From: Plutella xylostella
Lineage: Eukaryota > Arthropoda > Insecta > Lepidoptera > Plutellidae
DNA: 64,000 bases
Assembly (NCBI RefSeq): GCF_932276165.1
Contig: NC_064002.1
Location: 8,804,001-8,868,000, forward strand
Direction: 5' to 3'
The first letter of the stretch is position 1. Each line of letters begins with the position of its first letter. Shown piece after piece: positions 12,397-23,714 of this stretch. A model generated the notes under the pieces. That model was not told the DNA's origin. It saw only the letters and a program-made list of their open reading frames with translations, and did not search any database. The translations under genes were made by a program, and so were the position numbers.

Positions 12397-13576
12397 CATT
12401 AGAAGCATAACGATATGATTGCAGTGATATTACGTATAGCAATGAAAATAACTTCCAAAAGAAATGCGGGCTTATTACGTTTCTTAGATGAAGGAACTTG
12501 TGGAATGCTTCTTTTCTCACATTGTACATTGTAAGGCTTATTGCAAGAGTTAAGTGCAGCATCATAAAGTGTTTACTGCTTCGCCGTGGCTGGTAATATA
12601 AGAGGGTATTTGTCACCGCCCGCTCCCTGCCGTTTATTACCAGCTTTGTTATCGACAAATTAAAGGGCCACAACATTGTATTATTAGGTGATTGAGTCCT
12701 AATTGAAACTTACGAACAAGTACCTAAGTAGATAACCCTTCAGATGCTTAAGGAAAGTGTGTTTTTTTTCTTAAAGTAAGATAAGTTTTTTTTTTTATTC
12801 ATCATCGATTGTTTATGTTACGATATACATAATTATGTATATTCATCTTGCGAGCTTGAATATTTTACTATACCTAGGTTGGCGAAACGAGGCAAAAAAT
12901 CTTCCTTAGTCTACTACAGAGCAATCATGCATAAGAGCTTAGCACAAAAAGTCCTGCATGCAACTCGAATTGGATAAAAACGATCTGTGAAATTTGCAGA
13001 TCCATCTATTGCTATCATTGGACCATCTGTGTTTGCAAATCAAACGCCGAGCGACGGGTGTCCTCACTGCCCCCTCAAGGGGAATGACTCACATCGTTCA
13101 ACATAATTTCCGAAGAGGGTCATCAGGAAGATATAATGCCATTTCTGTACCCTTGATGTCTTTTTAAGTGCGGACCCACTTAACCCTAACGGGAGGCGGG
13201 TCCACTAGCTATTTACTGCGGCCTCAGAAGAACTAATAGAATTCAAAACTGACTGGCAATATATTTCGGGGCGGGATGAAAAATTGCAGCTATTCTAATA
13301 TCGTTAGGGACTAATATTGCGCCGCTATGAAAGAGGCATAGAAAGTGTATTCTGTGATGATGAAGTATGGAAGTGTGCTTCATGTCCGATATTCCACGTT
13401 ATTCAGCTGGTGCCTTTCAGGTTTAGGAATAAAGTAGCAAATAACTGTAATGAAATAAGAACTTACCTACCTTATTTATTTTATTATATACTTAACTGAG
13501 GCTGACTCGAAATACTATTATTTTAAGTTAAGTTTACAACATAAAACTGATGAAAAGTAACGCAGTTCCGTCCACC
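12397..13576. other. Non-coding stretch
   Basis: No exon or element with clear ends was found. It includes a poly-T run near 12787 and some short chance ORFs. Confidence 0.4.
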
Positions 13577-15218
13577 CCACAGACCTGTATTTGAATAGAC
13601 AACGCTTGTCTCATTCCTTGTATAGAAACCAAGCGTGCCATTATTTTTATACCTACTGTCACGTCAGTCACGTCACTTGAACGAATTAGTTTAGGAACGT
13701 CCCTAATGACACTGCGCTAAAGGAAGATAATTTCACTCCCTTTTTAGGCCCGGGCATAGACCTACTACCTCTAGACTGGCAATCGCCGTGTGCACTATTC
13801 TCTTTCTCACTCAAACCATAGATGTTGCCGACAAAAAAATTAAACCTAAATATGGGGAAATTTAACTTATCATAATAACAAAAACAAAACTTGAGTATAT
13901 CGTCGGTTGATAGGAAAAAGACACTAAAGGCAAATTTTTCAATAGCCAGATAAAAGTTTTGCTGGGAAATAACTTTGATGCTGTTGCGTCTCAATGTTTC
14001 TCAATGTTTGTATTACCCAGATAACATTTATCTGAATATTGAAAAATCTGCCTTAGTGAGTTTTTCCTGTCAACCGACGATATAAGAAAAAAAACTTTAC
14101 TCATACTTATTTGATTTTAATATAATAGTAATAATTTTTTTGTTTATTTTATATTCATATAAATATAATTGTTTAATATACACAAACTGAGTGGATTGTA
14201 TGATTCATTGTCTTCGTCCAATCGAAACAATCCTCTTCAAAATGTGCCGAACACAATTTTTGTATGTTTCTTTGGTTCCCAATTTGTGCGACCGGTAATG
14301 TCTATCCATTTTCTTGATATTTTTTTTTCTGTCGGAAACCTATGAAGCAGAGATAAATGGATGAGCATGAGCATTATAATCGTGGGCCAAATATGTGATG
14401 GGGTTTTTTTTAAAGGAAACACGTATTTCGTATCAATACAATAAACTTTATATTATACAGAAGAAATCACACATAGAAGAAAAAAACGAAACGAACGTTT
14501 CCTCACAATGAGAGGCACCTCATTTGAAAGAGGAGAATGACTTCTACAAAATACAATCTTCACAAAAACCGAATTCGTGCGCCCCATTTGTAAACCCAAC
14601 CCGAGTCCGTTACAATTTCTAGTGTTTTCTTTGCATACTATAATATTTGTGGGTAAAATAAATTTTCAATAACTTGCAACACCATGTGATTTGTTATGAT
14701 ATGGTACCTCGTAATTTTTACTTAAAACTGATACTAAAAGACCTTACAGTATTAAAATTAGTATCGTTTTATATTAAAATCGAGCCAATAGATAGTACTA
14801 TGATGAATGTAAGCTTGTTAAACTTGATAGTATCTACTTACATGTGAAAATATATCTCATCCATCATTCCATCGTGTTTTCGTTCAATATGCTCTATACA
14901 ACCGAACAAAATCCACCCACCCATGTCACACACTCGTTAAGTGATGATAATAGTCTAATAAACTTAATAAACACCCACAAATCACTAGCAAATCAAAAAT
15001 AAATAGCATTTAGAAAATTTTGTTGTAACTGTCAGCCTTTGTTTGGCACAGATTTTTCATTTGTTTCATTGTTTGGCACAGAGAACTGACGTAAACAGGC
15101 GCCTCAGCAAAAAGGACAAAAAATATTTACAGCTTAACGTTTCTTTCTTACGCTTAATGTAGCTAAGCGTCTCTTTTTCGCAATGTCAGAACTGTCACGA
15201 TTATACCCCTGTGGGCCC

Positions 15219-15404
15219 GGGTCTCGTATTTACTTCGTAGGTCGCGTCAAGTGTCACCGCCGTAGGCCGCGTCACGATGCTCACTACATCTACGCGCCAA
15301 CGTCGGCGTGTGAGGGAGACCGCATCAGTACATTTCTATAGTGAGCATCGTGACGCGGCCTACGGCGTGACGCTGGACGCGACACACGGCGTAAATAGGA
15401 GACC
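15219..15404. repeat. Long GC-rich palindrome (foldback element)
   Basis: The arms around GCCGTAGGCCGCGTCACGAT and its inverse span about 46 bp each. The outer ends (GGTCTCGTATTTAC and GTAAATAGGAGACC) also pair imperfectly. The loop is about 50 bp. The high GC contrasts with the AT-rich surroundings. Probably a foldback MITE or a duplicated-inverted fragment. Confidence 0.65.
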
Positions 15405-15413
15405 AAGGCCTTA

Positions 15414-16547
15414 TAGTGCCACAATCTTATCTGTTCCGGTGGCGACTTCGCTGTGATCGAATCCAGTGATGCCATCGATTAAATTTTGCCTATTTCTGGT
15501 TTAAACGACAATGCATTTCTGCTATTACCTATTGTTATAATTAGGTACATAAGTATAGATAAATCAAAATATAGGGTCGATAGTAAATGAAAGAGGATAT
15601 AATATATCAAACGACATTTGTTGTATGGAAAGTTTGTCCACGGCGAACAGAAATAAAATTAGTTCTGATTATGTTCTGATATAGGAGATTAAATCTAGAT
15701 TACAAAGGTATAGGTTATGTAGGTCGTGGGAATAACGAGATACGACTTAAAAAAAACTATTAATTATTATTTTTGAACACTTTATTTAACATTTTTAAAG
15801 TAAATAGAAACCAGAGCATACAATTAAAAGAAATTCAGACAGTGTGCAAAGGTTAATTCATCATCATCATCATCACGACCCATCACGTCCCCACTGCTGG
15901 GGCACGGGTCTCCTTCCAAAGGCTATGCCAAAAAGCAATTTCTTTCAGCCTCTTGATAGGTTGGGAAAACAATGACATGTCATAAATCATCATTATTTCG
16001 TCTAAAATCGCTGCAGGTGCGAGAAATTCTTCTTGGTATACTGCATAAGATTTAAAATATCATGTCATGTCCTCACACCTGTAATCAAAGAAAAATAAAG
16101 ATTATATACTTTTCATCACGAGTATCACGACTATTCACGACCCATCCCGTCCCCACTGCTGGGGCACGGGCCTCTCCGCTCTCGGGAAAATATTTAATAA
16201 AATTACATGGAGTATATGGGTAAAATTATTCGTCATATTTGGCAACACTAACCTGTAGCCGCTGCAACTTGTTCTTCCAATTTTTCAAACGGAATTAAAA
16301 GCGCCTGAATATGTTATTCTTCCTGCATAAAAGCCAATATATATAGTACTACTTTTCTTGCATCACATTACAGCGCTTTTGGCATTATTTCACCCAGAAA
16401 ATCACAAAACAAATTAAATAACGTAGCGTCAGCCTCTTCGCAGAAATTGACAATTCAAATAACGCACAGAATATGAAATGACGTTTGACAATGACGTCTC
16501 GCTAGTTGCACATTTTGACCACCGGAACAGATAAGATTGTGGCACTA
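15414..16547. mobile_element. 1.1-kb non-autonomous DNA transposon, TAGTGCCAC family
   Basis: About 30-bp inverted termini: TAGTGCCACAATCTTATCTG at the left and its exact inverse at the right, continuing through TTCCGGTGG. TA occurs outside both ends (15412-15413 and 16548-16549), compatible with a TA target duplication. The interior holds two copies of an RTE-tail motif and no transposase frame. It lies wholly inside the 13577-16598 element. Confidence 0.7.
15862..16172 (-). repeat. Two RTE-type LINE tail relics
   Basis: The motif 'cacgacccatc.cgtccccactgctggggcacgggtctc' occurs at about 15874-15912 and again at 16136-16172. The first copy is preceded by (CAT)n. Antisense copies of this motif next to CAT/ATG repeats are common in Lepidoptera and fit truncated RTE LINE 3' ends. 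That family link comes from general knowledge; the repeat itself is visible. Confidence 0.5.
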
Positions 16548-16626
16548 TACACGCGAAGTACATGCACTTGCGTTGTCTACTCAAATACAGGTCTGTGGTC
16601 CACCCGAAAAGAATCCCATACGTAAT

Positions 16627-16948
16627 TGTTCGAGCACCGCGTCATCATAATCATTCATAATAATCATTCATTCAACTATTTACTTCATTCAATTTGTATC
16701 GCATTGTAACATTCATTCATTTTGTATAACTTCACTCAAAACCATTCAAAATTCGCTCTCTTACCTTTTGGATCTCATACAGAACACATCTACTTATCCG
16801 AAATATTGTAACGCGGCTCTTACTGTGAACCAGAATATACCATCATAAAAATACAGTCCACTCTCTCATTACTGGAACCCCAGGACTCCCTCGATAGGAC
16901 ACTAGGAATACTAGGATACCACATCAGCAGGGCACTGGGTCCCGAACA
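16627..16948 (+). repeat. 5' LTR of the BEL/Pao element
   Basis: It starts TGTTCGAGC and ends GTCCCGAACA, so it has short inverted ends TGTTCG/CGAACA. It reads the same over its 322 bp as the 3' copy. 'TTTGTATAAC' in the middle may serve as a TATA box. The Pol II promoter and polyadenylation signals should lie here, but their exact positions are not evident. Confidence 0.93.
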
Positions 16949-16966
16949 TGGTCCTTCTTCACAACC
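16949..16966 (+). other. Putative primer-binding site
   Basis: The sequence directly after the 5' LTR starts TGGTCCTTCTTC. TGG pairs with the CCA end of a tRNA, as expected for a minus-strand primer site. I cannot say which tRNA matches the rest. Confidence 0.5.
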
Positions 16967-17853
16967 AGTAACCGCCGTGTCATCAACTTCCACGTGCCAC
17001 GTGAGAGACTTCGTCAAGGACACCTCCAGGACACCTGCAAGTACCATCTTGCCGAGGACACCTCCAGGATACCTGCGAAGACGTCGCGTGCAGCATTCTG
17101 CGTGATATTTCGACGAATTTCGGCCGAGAACTTTGGGCTGCAAGATCAACCTCGTGGCGAAACAACCCAGAGGACATCTCCAAAGTCATCTCCATCCATC
17201 TAGGCAGCCTAGGTCACCTACGAAGTCATCACACTGCGGCATACGTCTACAAAGTCGCCGCGTGAACTTTGGACCCCGGCCGGCCGCGCCACGTCACGCG
17301 CCTAACCAACCTGCCTACGGAGCCGAAACGATACTGTGAGTCCGTTCCAATTCCTATACCTACCTATCCTATTTATATCAAACCTAATTAATCATTTTCA
17401 AAATAGTCCCTATTTGTCTAGGCTGGATTGTCTCATTCATATGCCCAGTACAGTTTGTCACCTACTGGCTATTTAATTAATTACGCATATAATATCTAGA
17501 TACCTAATTGAGATAGCAGCTAACTTGCATAACACGCAAGCATAATTCATATAAAGTTAGCGTAGGTCTATTCTATGGGCCAGGTAGCCGGGCGGCCGGC
17601 AAATCAAGTTTCTTATCTATCCCATATCCCCCCGCGCCCCGCAAACCGCATTCCACTGTATTAATTTTGCTTAAGCTGGACGTGTCGTGCGAATTGCTGT
17701 GCATAATTTAATATTTACAAATTAACTTACGTGCAACCTAATTATTAAAGCTCATAAAGTACATTTTTTAACTGCTCAGTGGCGAAACGTGTTTAGAAGT
17801 GCTTTGCTTTTAGTGTTCTTCTGCTATTATATAATATCTCCTAACGATTAACA

Positions 17854-20800
17854 ATGAATACGGAAAAGGAGCTTATTAAGAAGCGTGGCGGTGTTAAAGC
17901 AAAATTGACACAGTTTAGCACCTATCTAAATATAGCTAAAAGCAGTGATAAGCTAAGTAAGTTGCAAGCTAACGAGTTAAAGTGCCGTTTAGAAAAAATC
18001 GAAGACTTATATACCGTCTTCGACAAATTACAGTTGGAGCTCGAGGAGCTAGCGGACGACGCCGAGGAGCGATACAACGAGCGGAGCCAGCTCGAGGGCC
18101 AGTACTACGAGCTGGTGTCGCAGGCGCGCACCCTGCTGGAGGGCCAGCTCGACCCTGCGCACAACCAGGTGGGCCCTGTATCGGCTAATTGTGACACGCA
18201 CGCTTGCGCAACAAACAGACAACACTTGGTTAACTTACCTAAAGTAGATTTAATTCCCTTTGCTGGTGACTATCAATATTGGCTTGAATTTAAACATACT
18301 TTTACGTCTCTTATTCACGAGTGTGACTCGCTTGACGATATAAGCAAGTTTCACTATTTAAGACGTTCGTTGCAAGGTAGTGCGCAGTTAGTGATAAGTA
18401 ACTTAGATTTTACAAGTGCAAATTATAGTGAGGCTTGGTCTTTGTTATGTGATAGGTTTGATAACAAACGGCTTCTAGTGAATAATCATATTCAGTCGTT
18501 ATTTAATATCGAAAAAATAGGTAATGAGTCTTGCCAATCTATTCGTAATATGATTGATACAACAAACAAAAACCTCCGCGCCCTGTCTACTTTAGGGCAG
18601 CCGGTCACACATTGGGACACTTTAATAATATACCTACTGTCTACTAAATTGGATTACGTAACTAGTCGTGAGTGGGAACAATTTAGAAATACATTAAACA
18701 TTCCCCCCACTTTGCAAGACTTTACTAAATTCCTTACAGGCCGTGCAGATCTCTTAGAAACATTACAAGATACCAAACAAAATCGCAGGCCTGAATTTCA
18801 AAAAAATGCCCCCAATTTTCAAAAAAGTGCCCCTAATTTTTCAAAAACATTTGTTGTTAATACACAAAACAACAATAGCTCATACACTTGTCCACTGTGT
18901 AACGACAACCATTTCCTGCACAACTGTCAATCTTTTCGTCAATTAACGGTTGATGAACGTGTGCGTAAGGTGACTGAACTTAAGGTTTGCCTTAATTGCC
19001 TTAGGCCTGGTCATATTAATAAGAAGTGTAGGTTGTCTAGGTGTAGGTATTGCAATTCCAAGCACAACACGCTACTTCATACTGATAAGGAAACAGTGCA
19101 TATACCTACAATTGTCGAGAACAACGTAACTTTATCGACCGACACTTCCACAACAGATGCCAAACCGTCGTTCGTTTTCTTATCCACAGCGATGGTGATG
19201 GTAGGTGACCGTCACGGAAGACTACACAAGGCACGGCTTCTGCTGGACAACGGCAGCACCGCCAACTTCGTGACGGACCGCCTTTGCACTAAACTGGGTT
19301 TGGTGAGACGTGATACTGGCTCCACTGTGACTGGTATTGACAATCAGGCTACTGTAAGTACACAGCTTTGTAACCTTACTATCGTGTCCAATAACGGTGG
19401 CTATAGGGTGAGCATCAACTGTCACATTCTGCCTGATATTACTAAATCGATACCTACATCGCACGTCAACATACAACATATACCCATACCTACTGGTATC
19501 AATCTAGCGGATCCGTCATTCAATGTTCCGTCTTCTATCGACATACTAGTAGGCGCCGAAATATTTTGGAGCGTACTTGGCTCCTCCTCTATTAGGCTAG
19601 GAAAGAAGCTACCGGTTCTACAAGAGTCACAATTAGGATGGTTAGTGACCGGGTCTATTCCTCAAAGCCAACTTCAAAGCTCTGTCTGTTATTTTGTACA
19701 AAATAATGAACCTGATCTCTCACGTTTTTGGGAATTCGATGCAATCTCTCCCACGCATTGCATGTCACAGGAAGAGAGAGAGTGTGAAGCAAGTTTCAGC
19801 GAGCACACCTCTCGAAACGCTGACGGTCGTTTCGTAGTAACTATACCATTGAAGGAGTCGCCCGACGTACTAGGCGATTCGTATAACATGGCTAGGCGCC
19901 GATTCATGTCTCTAGAAAAACGATTCGAACGCGATCCTGTCTTAAAAGAACACTACACCAAATTTATGCAAGAGTACATTGATCTAGGTCATATGACAGA
20001 AAATACCATTAATGTACCACAAGATAACAAGGTATCATATTATATTCCTCATCATGGTTTGTTTCAGCCTAAATGTAGAGTTGTTTTTGATGCTGGAGCG
20101 GCTAGTACGTCGGGTAAATCCTTCAATGATATTCAAAAAATAGGCCCCACGGTGCAAGACGACCTATTTTCAATTCTCGTGCGTTTTCGTCAACATAAAT
20201 ATGTCGTGACAGCTGATGTAGAGAAAATGTACCGGGCAATTGAAGTTAATCCTTCCCAACGATCTCTACAGCAAATTATTTACAGATCCGAGCCTTATTT
20301 ACCGTTGAAGACGTACACCCTCAACACTCTGACGTATGGCTGTTCCTCAGCGCCATATTTGGCCACCAAGTGTCTTGTTTCGTTGGCTGATCAAGTGCAA
20401 GATTACAAGGTCAAATACGCAATCCAACGTAATTTCTACGTTGACGACTATTTAGATGGCGATGATTCCCTCGAAAAACTGAAACATACATGTCAGCAAG
20501 TAATTTCTACTCTAGATTCAGCTAAATTAAATTTAAGAAAATGGCAATCTAATAGTACAGACATATTACAAACAGTTATGGATTTGAAAGGCACTCCTTT
20601 AAATAATAAAAGCTTAGACTTAAATGAAAATACCTCGTGTAAAACTTTAGGTCTATATTGGTCGTGTAGTCAAGATATGTTACTATTTTCCATAAATTTA
20701 AAACACAATCCTAATTCAAAAGTAACAAAAAGACACATTCTTTCTACGATCAATCAAATTTTTGATCCACTAGGTCTTGTAGGTCCATGCGTTATGGAAG

Positions 20801-22995
20801 TAAAGGACATCATGCGGAAGTTATGGTCGGCAAAGTATGATTGGGATGATGAGGTATCAGTAGAGATAAAAAATCTTTGGCACACATTTGAAGATACACT
20901 ACCAAAAATCAATAATTTACGGATACCACGTTGGATCCTATGCGATGAGCCTTCCTCAATTGAACTGCATACCTTTACTGATGCATCTGAACGCGCTTAC
21001 GGGACATGTATCTATGCTAGGACGGTAGGTAAAAATGGCACAGTCGATGTTCACCTATTAGTCTCCAAAAATAAGATAGCACCCATCAAGCCTACTACGA
21101 TTCCTCGTCTTGAACTGAGCGGTGCATTAATGGGGTCAAGACTGTGTACTAAGGTCAAATCCGCTCTGACGGTCAACGCACAGTGCTTTTTCTGGTCTGA
21201 TTCTACCATTGTCCTAGGCTGGCTCTCTTCTCCGACAAACCAACTCAAACAGTTTGTTCGTAACAGAGTGTACGAGATACAGGAGAGTACCAGCGGTCAC
21301 AAGTGGAGCTATGTGCCGTCAAAAGACAACCCGGCTGATCTAGTTTCCCGGGGGGTGAGGGCCGATGCTATCGGCGAGTCTTCTCTCTGGTGGAGTGGCC
21401 CCTCATTTTTATCAAAACCATGTTGTGATTGGCCAGTAATGCCTAACGTCAAGGAACAGAGTCTGCCTGAAATAGTTTTATTTTCCAACGCTGAAGACTC
21501 ACACAAGATTCCTAATCCTATAGCAAACTTAATTCATAACAGGTCCAGTTTTACAAATCTAGTTAGGATCCTAGCTTTCGTGCTAAGGTTTATAAATAAA
21601 TGTCACAAAAAAGAAAGCTTGCATGGTCATCTTTCCCTTTCAGAACTACAACGTTCAAAGGTCATGATTTTAAAGATGGCACAAAAGGAAATGTTTCCTG
21701 AAGAATATTCCTTATTACAGTCTGATCAGTCTCTTCCTGCTAAAAATCGATTACTTTCTCTTTCTCCATTTTTAGATGAGGATGGTTTGATTCGTGTGGG
21801 AGGCAGACTTAAAAATTCATTTTACTCATTTGATGTAAAACATCCCATTCTTTTATGTAGCAAACATCACATAACAAAGCTCATATTTAGATTACATCAC
21901 ATCAGTCTCCACCACGCCGGCCCACAGTTACTTTTAGCCAACGTAAGGCAGACATATTGGCCACTTGGAGGCAGAAACCTGGCTAAGAGTACTGCCAGAG
22001 CGTGTGCAACATGTTGCAGATTCAAAGCTGCTACTGTACAACCCATAATGGGGAACTTGCCTAATTCTCGAGTTCACTTGCAGTTTCCCTTTCTTAACAC
22101 TGCGATTGACTATGCTGGGCCAATATTGATAGCCGATCGCAAAGGTCGAGGTTGTAGGTTAATAAAATGTTACATTGCTGTGTTTGTTTGCCTTGCAGTG
22201 AAAGCCGTTCACATAGAGCTGGTTACAGAGCTCACAAAGGAGGCGTTCATGGCTGCTCTGTCTCGTTTTATCGCTCGCCGCGGGCGGCCTCAGAATATTC
22301 ACTCCGACCAGGGAACCAGCTTTGTTGGCGCTTCTAACGAATTACAACGCTTCTTAAAAGATACCTCTGACGATATCTCTGGCCAACTTGCTGATGACGG
22401 TATCAAATTTAACTTCATCCCACCATATACACCTCATTTCGGAGGATTGTGGGAGGCAGCTGTCAAATCAGTAAAATTCCACTTGAGACGAGTTCTAGGT
22501 CTAGCTCACTTGACATATGAGGAGATGTCAACTTGCTTAAGTCAAATAGAGGCTATTTTAAACTCTCGTCCCCTAACACCGCTCCCTTCAGATCCCTCCA
22601 ATGACTTCACAGCCCTTACCCCCGCTCACTTCCTCATTGGACGGTCTCTCATGTCAGTTCCTCATCCGCAGGTCACAGATGCCAACATAAAGCTGCTGCC
22701 AAGATACCAGCGGGTTGAGCAGATACGACAACATTTTTGGAACCGGTTCTCTAACGAGTACTTGTCTTTGCTACAGCAGAAAACCAAATGGCACCGGTCT
22801 TCTCCAGAGCAGTTGATGGAAGGGACGCTGGTCCTAGTAAAGGACAGAACGATGCCACCACTACTCTGGCCACTGGGACGCATCATCAAGGTCCACCCGG
22901 GCACTGATGGCATCACAAGGGTCGTCGACGTCCTCACCAAGAAGGGCACCATACAGCGAGCCTACAACAACATCTGCCCGCTGCCAACTTCTTGA
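17854..22995 (+). CDS. BEL/Pao gag-pol polyprotein, 1713 aa
   Basis: A single ORF for capsid and replication enzymes. From the N-terminus: a charged, coiled-coil-like segment (about 30-90); a BEL gag region (DUF1759-like, about 128-270); two CCHC-type knuckles (CX2CX3HX4C near 346 and CX2CX4HX4C near 379); an aspartic protease with LLLDNGST near 463 (DUF1758/peptidase A17 region); a reverse transcriptase with the YVDD catalytic box near 862; RNase H with FTDAS near 1040 and FFWSDS near 1112; an integrase HHCC finger (about 1345-1388); and integrase catalytic D near 1418, D in HSDQGT near 1483, and E in LWEAAVK near 1533. The C-terminal 110 residues resemble the DUF5641 tail of BEL integrases. 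All catalytic residues checked are present and there is no internal stop. The ATG follows a leader of about 900 nt. The segment at 18030-18180 is clearly more GC-rich than the rest of gag. Confidence 0.95.
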   Translation: MNTEKELIKKRGGVKAKLTQFSTYLNIAKSSDKLSKLQANELKCRLEKIEDLYTVFDKLQLELEELADDAEERYNERSQLEGQYYELVSQARTLLEGQLDPAHNQVGPVSANCDTHACATNRQHLVNLPKVDLIPFAGDYQYWLEFKHTFTSLIHECDSLDDISKFHYLRRSLQGSAQLVISNLDFTSANYSEAWSLLCDRFDNKRLLVNNHIQSLFNIEKIGNESCQSIRNMIDTTNKNLRALSTLGQPVTHWDTLIIYLLSTKLDYVTSREWEQFRNTLNIPPTLQDFTKFLTGRADLLETLQDTKQNRRPEFQKNAPNFQKSAPNFSKTFVVNTQNNNSSYTCPLCNDNHFLHNCQSFRQLTVDERVRKVTELKVCLNCLRPGHINKKCRLSRCRYCNSKHNTLLHTDKETVHIPTIVENNVTLSTDTSTTDAKPSFVFLSTAMVMVGDRHGRLHKARLLLDNGSTANFVTDRLCTKLGLVRRDTGSTVTGIDNQATVSTQLCNLTIVSNNGGYRVSINCHILPDITKSIPTSHVNIQHIPIPTGINLADPSFNVPSSIDILVGAEIFWSVLGSSSIRLGKKLPVLQESQLGWLVTGSIPQSQLQSSVCYFVQNNEPDLSRFWEFDAISPTHCMSQEERECEASFSEHTSRNADGRFVVTIPLKESPDVLGDSYNMARRRFMSLEKRFERDPVLKEHYTKFMQEYIDLGHMTENTINVPQDNKVSYYIPHHGLFQPKCRVVFDAGAASTSGKSFNDIQKIGPTVQDDLFSILVRFRQHKYVVTADVEKMYRAIEVNPSQRSLQQIIYRSEPYLPLKTYTLNTLTYGCSSAPYLATKCLVSLADQVQDYKVKYAIQRNFYVDDYLDGDDSLEKLKHTCQQVISTLDSAKLNLRKWQSNSTDILQTVMDLKGTPLNNKSLDLNENTSCKTLGLYWSCSQDMLLFSINLKHNPNSKVTKRHILSTINQIFDPLGLVGPCVMEVKDIMRKLWSAKYDWDDEVSVEIKNLWHTFEDTLPKINNLRIPRWILCDEPSSIELHTFTDASERAYGTCIYARTVGKNGTVDVHLLVSKNKIAPIKPTTIPRLELSGALMGSRLCTKVKSALTVNAQCFFWSDSTIVLGWLSSPTNQLKQFVRNRVYEIQESTSGHKWSYVPSKDNPADLVSRGVRADAIGESSLWWSGPSFLSKPCCDWPVMPNVKEQSLPEIVLFSNAEDSHKIPNPIANLIHNRSSFTNLVRILAFVLRFINKCHKKESLHGHLSLSELQRSKVMILKMAQKEMFPEEYSLLQSDQSLPAKNRLLSLSPFLDEDGLIRVGGRLKNSFYSFDVKHPILLCSKHHITKLIFRLHHISLHHAGPQLLLANVRQTYWPLGGRNLAKSTARACATCCRFKAATVQPIMGNLPNSRVHLQFPFLNTAIDYAGPILIADRKGRGCRLIKCYIAVFVCLAVKAVHIELVTELTKEAFMAALSRFIARRGRPQNIHSDQGTSFVGASNELQRFLKDTSDDISGQLADDGIKFNFIPPYTPHFGGLWEAAVKSVKFHLRRVLGLAHLTYEEMSTCLSQIEAILNSRPLTPLPSDPSNDFTALTPAHFLIGRSLMSVPHPQVTDANIKLLPRYQRVEQIRQHFWNRFSNEYLSLLQQKTKWHRSSPEQLMEGTLVLVKDRTMPPLLWPLGRIIKVHPGTDGITRVVDVLTKKGTIQRAYNNICPLPTS

Positions 22996-23008
22996 ACACA
23001 GCGTTCAA

Positions 23009-23019
23009 CCCGGGGAGCA
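23009..23019 (+). other. Putative polypurine tract
   Basis: A short purine-rich run (CGGGGAGCA) abuts the 3' LTR, where plus-strand priming would occur. It is short and interrupted by C, so the assignment rests on position. Confidence 0.45.
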
Positions 23020-23341
23020 TGTTCGAGCACCGCGTCATCATAATCATTCATAATAATCATTCATTCAACTATTTACTTCATTCAATTTGTATCGCATTGT
23101 AACATTCATTCATTTTGTATAACTTCACTCAAAACCATTCAAAATTCGCTCTCTTACCTTTTGGATCTCATACAGAACACATCTACTTATCCGAAATATT
23201 GTAACGCGGCTCTTACTGTGAACCAGAATATACCATCATAAAAATACAGTCCACTCTCTCATTACTGGAACCCCAGGACTCCCTCGATAGGACACTAGGA
23301 ATACTAGGATACCACATCAGCAGGGCACTGGGTCCCGAACA
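23020..23341 (+). repeat. 3' LTR of the BEL/Pao element
   Basis: It reads identically over 322 bp to 16627-16948, with the same TGTTCG..CGAACA ends, and is followed directly by the GTAAT duplication. It starts 24 bp after the gag-pol stop codon. Confidence 0.93.
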
Positions 23342-23714
23342 GTAATCGTAAGTAGGTACAAGTTTTTCATCTCAAAGAGTTTACGATAAATGTTTATTAA
23401 TAGTGATTTAGTTATAATGATTAGTTATAGTTAGCATTACATAACTATGTAGGTAGGTACCTATTACATAGGTGTTACATTTTCTATTCGGCGCCAAAAT
23501 CAAGTAAGATACATTTCTGGACCTACATGACAGTGTAAAGGAATAAATGTGCCACTTATAGAATAGAATAGAATAGAATACTTTATTTGCGTAAAACATG
23601 GTATTACATAGATGTCAATATTATCGATAAGTGCTCATGTTTAGCCAAATTATATTAGCATGCAAATCATTATTTCTAGAGTAGGTACTTACAAACTAAT
23701 ATTTACATTATTAA

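Larger units (their letters stand above)
13577..16598. mobile_element. 3.0-kb terminal-inverted-repeat element with nested insertions
   Basis: The left end CCACAGACCTGTATTTGAAT and the right end (inverted) CCACAGACCTGTATTTGAGT match over about 29 bp with one mismatch. Both ends are flanked by TCCACC (13571-13576 and 16599-16604), a likely 6-bp target duplication. No transposase was seen. Further inverted repeats lie inside: an arm pair at about 13896-13915 and 14066-14085 (TATATCGTCGGTTGA), a palindrome at 15219-15404 and a TIR element at 15414-16547. The superfamily is unknown. Confidence 0.6.
16627..23341 (+). mobile_element. Complete BEL/Pao LTR retrotransposon
   Basis: A full-length 6.7-kb element: two 322-bp LTRs that read as identical, a 5-bp target duplication GTAAT at 16622-16626 and 23342-23346, a leader of about 0.9 kb, and one uninterrupted gag-pol ORF of 1713 codons. 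Domain order (gag, zinc knuckles, protease, RT, RNase H, integrase) and the single-ORF layout are those of BEL/Pao. No env-like ORF follows pol. Identical LTRs imply a very recent insertion, so the copy may be active. It sits 29 bp from the end of the 13577-16598 element. Confidence 0.95.

Noticed and set aside
16994..17339. Small ORFs in the BEL leader
   Set aside because: Short overlapping frames on both strands in a GC-richer leader; no gag-like features, and the real ORF starts at 17854.
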